Positions 52,301 to 64,000 of a stretch of DNA of 64,000 nt are shown here, in pieces. The stretch comes from Linepithema humile. Its lineage: Eukaryota; Arthropoda; Insecta; Hymenoptera; Formicidae. Every line of letters starts with the position of its first letter. The first letter of the stretch is position 1. Location of the stretch: positions 22,332,532 to 22,396,531 of the forward strand of contig NC_090131.1 of the NCBI RefSeq assembly GCF_040581485.1. The letters run 5' to 3'. The position numbers were made by a program, and so were the translations under genes. Below the pieces are notes generated by a model. The model saw only the letters and a list, made by a program, of their open reading frames with translations, had not been told where the DNA came from and made no database searches.

Positions 52301-55282
52301 TATAATAAAGGCTACATTCGAATCTGTTATTTCAGTTATATGATCAAAATGTATTGCAGTTGTACGTATCAGATCGTTACGCGCGGTATTCATGAATTTT
52401 ATACAGAGGCTGGAAAGTTTTTGTAATTTCATAATTTGGACAAAAATAATAAAGGGCTTGATTATGAAATCAGAAATAACAGGACTTTAAATGTGAGCAT
52501 AATTTAAAATTTCATAATTGACGGAAAATAACTTTAAATGTAGAGGATCAATGATATCAATCAATTGCGTGGAATAAGCACAACACTCTTAATTAATGAT
52601 AACACATAAGATAATATATTAATTAACGGAATATGATTGCGGCTTTCGGATTGTCGTTGAATCCTCGAAATACAACTGCAAATATTAGCGCTCACGTTTG
52701 TAATCTAATAAAGTGCATCCGCCGCTCCGGCGAGTTCGGAATATGAGATTTAAACTCGATGTAATGTTTGCCTTGTTTCTGGGTCAGCAATACGATACGC
52801 TGACGAATGGATTAACCAAGGATGAAGTTGAAAGCTACCGCAGTATGCGTGAACTCTACCGAAATTCCAGAAATTATAACTTTTTGAAACTAATCGTCGG
52901 GGATATATATTGTCCGGTTCGTTGTAGAGAAAAATATTTCACTGCAACGTTGAAAGACCGCGTACAATGCGCGATAATGTGCAACACGCCGCAAGTAGTT
53001 TTAGCGTAAATATTGTTATCTCAGCGATAAAATTCACAAATTACTCGCATAATGAAACATCATGACGCTATTGAAATATTATAGTTTTGATAACGCCGTT
53101 AGATTGCATCAGGCAATTTGTAAACTTCGTAAATGCAGTGAGTCACGCACTAAATTGACAATTAAACATTAATAAATAAAGCTGTTAATGCACTTCAGCT
53201 TTTCGTTTTTAAGCGCCGTTCCGCAAAATGAATATTATGAGGATTATTGAGTTAAATTCTACCGTATTACATATATGCGCGTATTAATAGTTAATCCTGT
53301 CATTTTTTCTCCGCATTGTTACATGGCAATGCCTTGCTCTCGCAACTGATATTTTTTTAATAAAATGCATGGCACTCGCTGTGTCGCGACAAAAGTATAA
53401 CGTGATCCTATCGCAAAGCGCATTTAATGTCACAATAAAAAATTTAATGTTTGCCAGTTTTTGTCTTTTTTTACTTTTGCATACAATTTTAGGTGAAAAC
53501 AATTTGATTAATGCCGTCCTTGTTACATACGTATTACTGCATTTTATCTTCTTACATAAATCATGATCACGTCGAAGGTAAACGATTGAACTCACTAATG
53601 TTTCCTTTCCTAGTTCTTTTCTCCCTCTTTTATCGATGGGACCACTTAAGAGCACTCTTGATTTTCGATTTTTCATTCGAAAGAATCTCAAATAATATCG
53701 TGACTGGACAGTGATTGCGTAGATACGGAGCGGTCTGAAATACGCATACTACAAAATCGGCAGTAATTTTTCGAGAGTATTCTTAACCGCTATTTTACGA
53801 CTAACCTCGCCGAATCGATTCTCACAGTACCATTCGCAGAGTAAAATGGCTGCGACTACTCTATTTTGCCATTATATATACAATGTGACAACGAAATTCC
53901 ATTATGCACATGACGGAATAATGTGCGTCAAATGATAGTTGCGTTGATAATACATAAATTGTTTTCAATATGGGTTATTTCGAGAATATTTCGTGTAACA
54001 ATTATAAAGCGGTAATTATGGAGCTTTTTTGTGCTTATGTTGTGTATTAATTTTTAAGAATTATCTAACCTATTTTTGGTAAAAATTTTATTTAATGATA
54101 GAGCTTTGTTTTGACGGATACAAGCGCACTTTAATTTGAAGATGAAATATGAAGGTATTTGACGGTGAAAAAATGAAACAGCCACTGCGAAAGCTTGCAA
54201 ATAAATTTTCATTTATGAAAAATCAACTTTAGCTTTAGAGAAAAAAAAATATATTTCTACTCGCGGAATTATGCACACTGTACTCAATGGTTTCTGTTAG
54301 TTTTTAATCTGACTGCATTTTGGAAAACGATTGAATTGTTTGCATTTCTATTCTAGTTTTTTTCACGAAATTCAAGCGCGATTCATTTTTTACTATCGAA
54401 TTTCTCATTCTGTTTCTGTGCTCCGTTTTTTATATGCGTTTTTTTTCGGCGGGCAAGCCAGGTTGTCTAGTTAAGCGGCAAAAGATATTTATTGGAAAGC
54501 TATATTTGAGATTATCAAAAAGGGAAAGGCGATTTTATCTGAATAACAATTATTCGACTACTGAGATGCGATTTGCGTTGATGGGATTGAAAAGATGATA
54601 AAGCAGCAATACGCTTGCTTCTCCCTCGTTCGCTTTATCCCGCGCAAATCGAATCAATGATAAGTGTGATGAAATCTTATGACTAGATTTGCGCGGCCAT
54701 AAGGTGGATTTTCAAGAGAATGTCTTCGACGATTCGCGATTTCAATTTTTCGAGATTTGCCCTGAAGGAACGGAGGAATTCTGCGCGAGTCGAGAGAGAG
54801 ATACGCTGCGCTTGCAGGCGATACGCGCGCACGTATTTTCGCAGAAATTCCCCGTCGGCAAAACACCGATCTCTTTCATTTTGCCATTTTTATATGAATG
54901 TCTTCGGTAGTATGAAACTTCGCTACTTGTACTCGTTAACGGATTTCTGTTTCGTTGAATGCGCATGATTCTTCACGCGAATATGTAGAATGGAGAGGAT
55001 CTTATTAAGCTCAATATGCTTATTCTTGAATATTGAGTTTATTTCTTAATATTATATATCTTTACTATTCTTATATAATTGTGTATCGATATATATCCTA
55101 AAATTCGCGAACATCTTTTCATTCTTTTGACTAATTTGTCGTCGACTTTTTCTCAGCAAAAATTATTGAAGAAAGTTATCATTTGCAATATTTTTCTTTA
55201 ACCTAAAGTTTTATTTTAGTTTATTTAAAACTGAAGATTATTAATTGTTTATTTGTCTTTTGAAAGTTTTATTTACGAAACG

Positions 55283-55307
55283 TTTTTTTTTTTTTTTTTT
55301 TTTTTTT
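55283..55307. repeat. Poly(T) run of 25
   Basis: Twenty-five T in a row. On the minus strand this is poly(A) preceded by GATAAATAAT, so it could be the tail of an old retroposed RNA oriented on the minus strand. I could not identify a body or a target-site duplication. Confidence 0.9.
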
Positions 55308-58300
55308 ATTATTTATCACTCGGAAAGTATCGATGTTTCAATATTTTTGCTGAGAGACGCTCGATTGCAAATAAAAGATTAGTCAGAAACTCATTCATTT
55401 AAACGTCCGCAAATTTTGAGGTGTATAAACTATATTGATTACAAATAAGCATACATTGATTACAAATGGTTCCAGAGAATACGTCTCCTCTCAATTCTTC
55501 GTTATCTTATTACTGAGCTCGCTTCGAATTCCTAATTGGATCGAGATTACCACAATACCTCGCGAGAACACGTGAATGTATTTATCGAGTGCAAACGTCG
55601 AAGACAATTCTCTTCATTGGCTGCCGGTTAAATCACATTTCCATCAGTGAGAACAATGCAGCTCACGACGCTTCAACAATACGCAACGAATTGAGCGCGA
55701 AGACGCGACGGTTAGATGCGGACAAAACGTTTTCCCCTTGATTGGATATTTCACGAACAGAAACGACTAATTAGCTACCGTGACATTTGCCTATGATTTC
55801 CCGTGAAGAGAAACGAACCTTATCCGACTCCCAGGTTTCGCAAGTTAAATCCACTGTGGGGAAAGGTAAGTCAGTCGTCTAAGGATATTAACTCGGGTCA
55901 GCATCTAGTGATTTCTGTGTGAACTTGCATCTCAGTCAGAGTTAAGATCTATTCATACGGTTTAGCTTTAGGTAAACTAAGTAAACTAGGACAGTGGAGA
56001 TAGCGAAAATAGCGCGCAGCTTTTGAGCGTGTATCGTCTATCAGTTCTACCATTTTCGCTGATTAGTTTAACTTTTTTACTTTAACAGTCTGTTTTATTG
56101 TACAAAACGGGAAAATAAATACCAGCTTTTAACAATCGGAATTATCCGCTGCTCGCTGTCAGTTTTCTTTTATCCAAGCACGAGAGCGTACTTGGAACAG
56201 ACTTGTCAATTCGCAGAGATAACTTGTTCAATGTGTCCTAGCTTTATATTTCAGGGAGACAATCTTAATTATCGTTTTCGTATTCTATTCGCGAAATTAC
56301 ATAGTTATCGATGGACATGCCATGGATACGAATTAAACCGCAAAAATAATCGAATCAATTCCCACGGTCCGACACGAAATTTAGTTATGTCGTATATCTC
56401 TAGGTAGGCCCCTTTATATCGACTGTATCGACAGTATTCGATTCTCGTTGGAAGCGCTATTGTCCTAGGATAATTTCGTCGGAATAGATTTCCTCGTTCG
56501 CTATCTCTCGCCGGCGGTATTTCATTCCCGCGCTCGATACACGTGCTTCGCGTATGCTGAGATAACGGATGATATATATCTACGTGGCGCAGTGATACTG
56601 TTTCCTCTCTCCTTCCCCTCCCGCTCATTGCAAGAGTACCGTGCAACACTCGGTGCAAGTTATTCCGCCGTTGCACACGTTAATTCTGAATGTAGAACTG
56701 GATATCGCTGAACGCAGAGCGGCAATAAGGCAACGATTAGAAGCGTCCCGGCGAATTATATGCGGCTCCGCGTTAATTCATTTTGAGGATCCGCGAGAGT
56801 GTGATTAAAGCATTCCATACGCGCGTTCCGTAATATCCGTAAATATGTATAAAGTGGGTCATCTCATTTCGGGGTTGGAGTCGAATTGAAGATCTCGGAT
56901 CTGTGTCTCGTGCGTCGCATATAACGATAAAGAGAAAACGGAGAGCTCGTTCTGGAAACAATCAGCAACTCTGTAACCTTTCGGTCACAACCTGGGCATT
57001 CTAGTTACAAAGTTCGGCAGTTTGAAATTGCGTCCGCGGATTATGGGAGTTCACGGATGCATGAACATGTTTACAGTTAGGCGCGTCGCCATTAGTTTCT
57101 GCGGCGCGAAAGTTTGCTCTCGCGAGAAACGTGGGGGATATGAAGTTGCAGCTCGAGAATCCCAAAGATGGCTGCGAGAATTAATCCGATTATTGTTCGG
57201 GAAATTCGTTTTGCGCCACAAATCGCATCTCGTTAAAGTGCGACGGACCATTTAAATAATTTTCGGTTATTTTATCGATGCCACGTCATGCAGAAGAAAA
57301 ATAAAAACGGTTGCAAACATACGCGGGCCTTCTTGTGTCGTTGAAACGAAATGCCCCCATCCCCATTAGCACCTACGTGTGTGCTGTATAAATGCGTGGA
57401 CGGCTTACCGCATGCGGGAAATAAATTTCAACATCCGCTCATGGAATTTTCACGAATACAAAAAATTTTCGAATGCGGGTGGTTCACTGTTGCAATGGAA
57501 TATCAGAACTTTTTCAAAGATCCTATCGCTGAGAGCTTGATTTGAATAAAAGGAAACACTTTTAATTAAAAAATATTATCTTTAATGCAATTAACGATTT
57601 AATTAAATTTAAATTATTTTTAAACAAAATATTTTTTACGAAAAAAAAATTTTTTTTTTTTAAAGAATAAAAATATTTTTAAAATTACAAACGAATATTG
57701 AAATAGGTTTGAATATAATCTTTTTTTAATTTTCTACACGTTAATACTTTTACAAAATATATATTGTTATCTCTAAAGTTGTAAAAAATTATTATATATT
57801 TTTTTTTTATTCTATTAATTTTACATTTAAATTATTATACTATTTTTTTCATTGTTATTGTATTATCAACGGTGTGTTCAACGAATATATGCAATAACAT
57901 CTGAAGTAATGTAATACATATTAAAAAAAATTTTCAATTCCATTGGATGCATTTTTATAGAGACATATCAACGAGTGAGCGAAACATGCATATCTAGAAA
58001 TTAACTCGTGAAAACAGGTGGATTTATCGTTAGAAATATTTTCTGAGTAAATATTGTAAAATATGCGATCGGACTGCGGTTGGTAATATCTCGTTTTTAT
58101 GCGAGTTTTTATGCGTTGTTTCTGATGGAATTCTACTGCAAGAGCACAGTTTTGTTGTCGATATAACAATTCAGCAACTCGCAAATTAATGGGACAAAAA
58201 AACAATAATTAAAAGTTTGTCATATAAATATTCAATTAAATGCGTTAGGTATATTTAATTAATAATTTGTGACTAAGTACAAGTACGAATACCGGCCAAG

Positions 58301-58823
58301 TCTTCCTTTTATATCATCCTATAACTTTCGTATCATTTTGCATTTTTTTTCACAAAAATAAAAACATTTGAGAAGAGATTAATCGGTTTAATATGAGGTG
58401 TTTGGTCTACTCGTTTAAATGCTTCCAAATGATAGCTTAGGTCGAGTTTGATAAATGATTCTATACAAAAAATGCAATAAAGGATTTAACGGATATGAAG
58501 GATTAACTTTAGAAAAATGCGGAAACTGCCTTTATTCGGGTCATGCTTTCGATCCGAGGACGAAAAAAATGCATAGAATATCGCAGACGTACATCGTGAG
58601 TGAAACGAAGCTTTTAATATCGGTCTACCCTTTACCTTTCTCTCTCCCTATTTCTCTTTTTCTCGCAACTGCAGCTTTGCATCAGCGGTTGCACTGTACT
58701 GTGTAGTGTTATATACTGTTCGGAATAAAACGAGGCGCAAACACCTCTCCCTCCGTCCTCCAAACCGGAAAAGTTTTATGACCGGGCCGTACGTTTTGAA
58801 CGTTTGAGGTATACTAGGGCGAA

Positions 58824-58839
58824 CGTGCGCGCGCGCGCG
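58824..58839. repeat. Alternating CG run
   Basis: CGTGCGCGCGCGCGCG, a pure alternating purine-pyrimidine tract able in principle to adopt Z-DNA. It stands out in AT-rich sequence. Confidence 0.85.
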
Positions 58840-59255
58840 AACAGTCTCAAAGCTGAAAACAGAACTTTTTTTTTCAAAAGGAGATTTTGTGTCGAAAACA
58901 TTTGATATGTGTATCAGTTTGGCAAAACATTATCAACAAGAACAAATTCTGAGAAGAAGATTTTGAAAGCTAAAATTTCTTATAAAGATTGACTCTTGCT
59001 CGTAAAATGGAATTTAAAAAAGAGAAAAGGGGTGAAAAGATAGCGGACGGAAAAAGGGAATGGTGTCAAGGGACAGGGATTCATATTTGGAGGTTGTTAG
59101 TTTGAGAAGTTACAATTCCCTCCATACTTTTATAACCTGTACAAAGGCAGGAGTAGAGCCGTACTTTCGCACGAGCTTGTCCCACAGTCCTAAAATTTTT
59201 TAACATTCCCTTGAGACTGAACGATGGAGTGGAAGCAACCCCGCATTTTCCCTGG

Positions 59256-59262
<7 letters not shown>

Positions 59263-59290
<28 letters not shown>
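59263..59290. repeat. (CA)14 microsatellite
   Basis: Fourteen uninterrupted CA units in the long intron. A short minus-strand Cys-Val frame here is produced by the repeat. Confidence 0.97.
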
Positions 59291-60506
59291 GCGTGACAAA
59301 AAGAAAGAATTATAGCTGCATACTGCTGTCGAGAGATTTTACGCTGACGGGAGAATAACGCTCGCTTTCCAAATTAGCAGGTGGCAAGTATAATTTACTT
59401 TTGCCCCAATATCCGTGTGTCTTTAGCAGTACCGGAGGTTTGATCTGTTCTATCTAATTAGGAGGCAACAAAGTTCATTTTGACGGTGGCGACAACACCA
59501 GCCAGCAGTTGTATCCTGGCGTTAATTGCTTCGTTCATTGTAGCTGCGTGCACGCGGCGACCTTCTCCATAAGTCATCGTTAATTATCGCGTTAGTGTCG
59601 AGTTGATATATCGTTCGCTCCGTTAGCCGGGATTACGATTATCCGCCCGTTCCGGAACGTGGAGAGGAAACTTGGACTGTACTTCGTAATAATGCACTTC
59701 GTTTAAGTCACGCGAATGCAAAAGCGTCATTTAGACAGAATTTCGAACAAATGTGCATTAAATGCGAAAGGAATTATCAAGATAATTATTACATTCTCGC
59801 GATATTATTATTCGCTGAATTTAATTATTAAATTCTCGCGATATATTAAATATAATAATTAAATCGAACTTAATACTTTACAAAATTTATTTAATGAAAG
59901 AGAGCCTAATAATTCATCAATTATTTTATAGCTGATTTTATTTTTTTTCTTACAATATATATCTTAATATATCTTTCAATGCTTGTTTTTTTTAGAATGA
60001 CACATATTTTTATTATTGTGTTTATAATCACTTTTTTAAACTTCAATATAATCATTTTAAGACGCTTGATAATATTTTTGCGAATGTTGAATAATTGAAA
60101 AGAAATCTTCACGAAGAAAATCGGTCGCGTTTTTTAAATTTTTATCTCGTAAATACTTGTATCCCTTTGCTTCTTTATTCGAAAATTTGCAGGCAAGAGA
60201 AATCGCGATGCACTTTGTGAAAATAAGGCAGCGCCATCGAATTTCATTAGTGCATTACTTAATCTACATCGAAGGGGACGGAAAGCTTCATCGATCCTCA
60301 AACATATACAGCATGTCGGAAGGTTAATGCCGGTATTATTCTGTGATCCGCCACAAAGAGCTCTTCCGGTGCTGCTGATCTAAAATTCTATGGCTAGACT
60401 ACTTTTCTACACCACTAACTTACGGATTTAATTCTTCAAGCATTTTTCTTTTCCCTCTTATTTACCACGTTTTTCGCACCGAGATTACAACGTATGAGCC
60501 GCGGGA

Positions 60507-60530
60507 ACTCACCTGAAACAGATAGAAAAA
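60507..60530 (-). promoter_or_regulatory. Candidate recursive-splicing ratchet point
   Basis: On the minus strand, the same as complexin, a pyrimidine-rich stretch TTTTTCTATCTGTTTCAG ends at 60513 and is followed at once by GTGAGT (60512-60507). This fuses a good 3' splice site to a consensus 5' splice site with no exon between. That is the hallmark of zero-length exons used to remove long insect introns stepwise. If the complexin N-terminal exon lies beyond 64,000, splicing to this point would regenerate a donor and leave about 39 kb to the exon at 21323. Use in vivo is unproven. An ordinary exon boundary by coincidence is the alternative. Confidence 0.5.
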
Positions 60531-60961
60531 TATAATTTATTAGATGAATTTGCTAAACCAAATGATAGAATGTTCAAATAGTTTTTCTATTTTCTTCTTA
60601 ATGTAACAAGTGTAATGTATTACATATAAATCGGATTTTTTATCTCTATAACAAATACTCGAACTGTAAAAGCGGGACGGTAGAATTCCAATCAAAATGC
60701 GTCATAGTTAACGAAATAATATCTGAGCTATTCACGTTAGATAAATTAGGCCGCGTTAGTGACGTCATTTATTTGCAGGACATTCTATGCAACTTCTCTA
60801 GTAATCCATTGCGGTCACAAACGACTTTCTACGAATGCTAACGAGCGGCTGCTGCGAATTGGGAGGAAACTGCGGCAAGAGTGCAGCATCCGCGCAAGGA
60901 AGCGAAATTGCAATCTCACCCTAGGGTGTAATGTAAATGGCGACCATCGCCGACACACATT

Positions 60962-61001
60962 GTCTCTCTCTCTATCTCTTCCCTCTCCCTCTCTCTCTCT
61001 C
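60962..61001. repeat. (TC)n-rich tract
   Basis: About 40 bp of CT dinucleotides with CCCT interruptions, in the long intron. Similar shorter tracts occur at 30992-31018, 18240-18262 and 11670-11705. Confidence 0.85.
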
Positions 61002-64000
61002 GTTTTTATGTACCTTCCTATCTATCTGGTGGTGAAATTTTCATTGTTTCGTGGCGTCGGTGCGCCGTCACATATGAGGTTAATTTGATTTTTATCTTGC
61101 GCATTATCCGGTTTGATTCTCGGTCTCCCTTCGCTTTTTGCATTTTGGCACTTTCACGAAATATCGCAGATATGATCTGCGTTAATAAATGTTATACATT
61201 CTATTTAAATTTAAATTTAAAAATAATTCGTCTGAATCTGATTTAAATTAAAATTATTTACACAAAATTTCTTAAATTAATAGCAATCTTTTGTTAGATC
61301 TTTCTTATTGGCTTGGAGCGGCGATGTTTTTTTTTTTTTTTTACTATAAAAGCACTCTTGTAACTCTTTAATTAAAATATCACGTCATTAAATAGTACGG
61401 CAATGTAATACAGTAAAGTAAAGATTTTCTTTCGTCACTTCAAAAGGAATTTTGTTTTCGTAACAGTGATAAAACAGATGTCACATGTTTTAGCCGCTTA
61501 ATCGTGATTCGTGAATCGCGTTAAGCTCTTCTCTCGACGGATTAATTTCGCGCACTACGCTCGAGAAACCCTCGCGCAACCTAAATATATAAGGATACAT
61601 CCTTTCCATTTGTTTATCCTTTCCTCATCAAATGCGATCCCGTTTCACACGTCTTTTAGCTTTTTATGTTACATTTATTCATCAAAATGCAATTAGTAAA
61701 ATAATTTTATCATCGCGCAGTCGGAGCAAGGGAGAGAAAACGATCAAATGCTCTGCAAATAAATATTAATTTTCAAATTGATTCACTGAATCCCGATGGG
61801 GGATTTTACCAAATCAACAAAAATTTTGTTCATAAACAAAATTTAATAAAAATATACAGTATGTGATTGATGAAAAATATTTACCAATTGTCAGCATTTG
61901 AACCTGGGTCGAAATATAATATTTAAAATTGTCGATATCAGAATTAAAAGAGTTAAGAGTCTTTTTGCTTTGCAAATGTTTGTTTGCTTTATAAGCTCTA
62001 TTATTCCATAAATTGAAGAATAATAATCATGAAAACATTGGAATGTTAAATGTATTTACTGAAATAATATTCTGGCATCGATATTTTCATGAAAAGGCGT
62101 TTCAACCGCACTTGGAGAGCTATCCACACTCGCTATCTACACTACACGAGCTCCGAATCTATTTTAAATTAGAAAAATTGCGTTGGTAAATTACTACGAA
62201 ATGGAATTCGTAGTTGGTTGAAGAACGACCGCTCTGTAAAATCTCGATCGAGCTCCGGTCGGAACATCCGAGCCGTATTATCTTGCCGCAATGGCTGCTG
62301 CGAACTTAGCTGCCAGCGGCACGACGCCGAAATAATTCAAAGATACAAATTGCCCGCAAAACGAGCTCGCTTCCACGAGAGATCGATTCTCGTGGCAATA
62401 CCCCGCGCTTGGTATATCGCAAATATATTTTGCGAGCTTGTGCGCTGATATATTTATTCGCATTGATCGAGCGTATCGGCCGAGATTTTGCGCATAAGAT
62501 GCTATTGCTCATCACGAACAGTCACGTCAGCTGACAATTAAATTATTACCTAAAAATTAAAAAATTAATATTAATATTTCTTTATGTATTCTGTAGAGAT
62601 ATATTAATAATAAATGAAATTAGATAATATATCATAAGTTTGAACTAGATATATCATCTATTGCGTATGACAGGAAAAATAAAAACCCATTTTTTATACA
62701 GCTGAGAGGTGGCGGTAATAAAACTAAAAAAAATTAATTTTTTTTTATTTTACGTGCTCCTGCGAAAGGTCACACAATATTTATATTTTTATTTTCAAGC
62801 ATGATGTATATACATCCTTTTTGTTGCTCGTGTGTTGCATGCAATCGAGATCTTTCATTGTTACGCGGCAAGTATGTGACAAATATCTGTAAAAAATTAT
62901 TATATTTGTTTTAAACAAAATTAGCTGTTTTTTTATATAAAAACTCAAGAAATGATACGGCACAATTAGGGAAGTTTAATCGGACCGGAGGGATTTTTTT
63001 TCCACTCTTCTCTTCCGATTGCATTCCTTTCTTTCTCGCAAAAGATCTAACAAACTTTAAAGAAGGATGAGACAGCTGGAAGGTAGCGGTAGGTCTTCCC
63101 AAAGTAGATTACAGCGTGATTACGCGCAACGTAAGAGCATTAGGCAGCGGGTTTCCTTCTGCACACACATAGTGCGGTCGGTGCGCGTTGGTCGAGAAAT
63201 ATTGAGAGAGTTGATGGAAGAATCAATACAGCTAAGACGATGAGAAACTCGGAAGATTTCAGGGTCCTGTATCAAAAAATGAAAGAATAAAGTAGTAAAA
63301 GATAATAGTAAATGATGATGACAGAAGACGCGTAAAGATAAACAAATTTCTGTAGCTTAGCAAGCATCGCATATCTGCCTGCCACTAATACTGACGTTGG
63401 CGCGTGTCGTCTGATGCGAAGAAATGCGCGTGCAATCGCGAAAATTGGTGATGTGCTCCGACCATTGCCTGTAAGAAGGACGTGAAAAGTCGTGGCTCGA
63501 GAAAGTTAACACGGGTCCCTATTATGTATTCAAGTACAAAGTAGGATCGATGTTTGCACACGACTAAGATTAATGGGCGTCGAGTTTGACGGCTGACGGG
63601 GTCTTCGGTCCCTCCGTGACCTTCTCTTGCTCACTCTTTCCACCATCGCGCTAGCCTTCCGATTAACCGCCAGAGTTCATCCTGACGATGGATGATTTGC
63701 ATGTTAGTCATCGGAAGTTATTTTGCGATTTGATCTTGGAGCTTATCCCACGCAGATCTTATGCGATCCCATCTTTGAAAAATACCTAGTTGAGCTTGCC
63801 CTGTTCTTACTCGGAAAAATGAACTACGCGGACAAGTTAGAGATTGTCTGAACTTATGTATTGTATATATATATATATAAAGTTTTAAAATTATCGTCTG
63901 AAATGATTAACTATGTAGATAGCAATAATAAACTTTGCCTATAACTGCGAGCGGTAACATTAATTGAAAATGCATTCAGAGAGAGCAAACAAAAATTGAA

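Larger units (their letters stand above)
21324..64000 (-). other. cpx: Inferred very long complexin intron, continuing past the window
   Basis: No sequence encoding the complexin N-terminus (an MAAFIAKQMV-like start ending in a phase-1 Gly) was found on the minus strand from 21,324 to the right edge, so this block is inferred to be one intron of at least 42.7 kb. It may also hold non-coding 5' exons or nested genes that I cannot recognise. Apart from the elements listed separately, the stretches 22.3-24.3, 25.0-35.9, 42.5-47.4, 50-55 and 61-64 kb show only ordinary AT-rich sequence, short simple repeats and short frames without recognisable domains. Confidence 0.55.

Noticed and set aside
52713..53009. 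Plus-strand frame of 98 codons with varied residues
   Set aside because: It begins at GTG, shows no recognisable family, and has no convincing splice sites. Its varied composition alone is not enough.
58455..58706. Plus-strand ATG frame of 83 codons with CGNC-like cysteines
   Set aside because: It could suggest a zinc-binding fragment, but there is only one short Cys pair and the C-terminal part reads through a pyrimidine-rich tract. No family match comes to mind.
1..64000. CRISPR arrays, operons, bacterial promoters and prophage
   Set aside because: The window is eukaryotic. There are no regularly spaced repeats with unique spacers and no compact gene clusters.

Overview
This is AT-rich, intron-rich animal DNA. 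The one gene I recognise with confidence is complexin (cpx), on the minus strand. Three coding exons are present (21323-21160, 13940-13811, 13128-13055). Spliced in phase they give about 121 residues that align end to end with insect complexin, from just after the short N-terminal exon to a C-terminal CAAX box. The wording of the protein, the AT richness and the many (GA)n, (CA)n and (TA)n tracts suggest an insect, probably a hymenopteran such as an ant. The order and family are inference.

Layout. From 1 to about 12.3 kb lies sequence 3' of complexin. It holds only a possible two-exon small secreted or membrane protein on the minus strand (4362-4311 and 2970-2807), a 100-bp GA-rich tract and a perfect 13-bp stem-loop. 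The complexin 3' end and 3'UTR occupy about 12.3-13.13 kb. Short (682 bp) and medium (7.2 kb) introns follow. From 21,324 to the right edge I find no further complexin coding sequence. The exon for the first ~19 residues should therefore lie beyond base 64,000, and at least 42.7 kb of this window would be one very long intron.

That inferred intron holds the most unusual material. A 649-bp palindrome at 24316-24964 has 318-bp arms around a 13-bp spacer. Each arm carries the end of an ORF followed by a hammerhead-ribozyme-like core, which suggests two head-to-head 3' ends of a Penelope-like retroelement. A minus-strand motif at about 60507-60530 joins a 3' splice site directly to a 5' splice site, the form of a recursive-splicing ratchet point. 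A diverged tandem duplication at about 41.7-42.5 kb preserves an identical 40-nt core. There is also a degenerate array of ~65-bp units at about 36 kb and two GC-rich islands (37.0-37.7 and 40.8-41.2 kb).

Complexin binds assembled SNARE complexes at synapses and both clamps and promotes vesicle fusion. Nothing here suggests a multi-gene pathway. The long intron looks like a host for mobile-element debris and possible splicing or RNA-structure signals acting on complexin pre-mRNA. Most long open frames in the window lack an ATG, domains or splice context and are not annotated.
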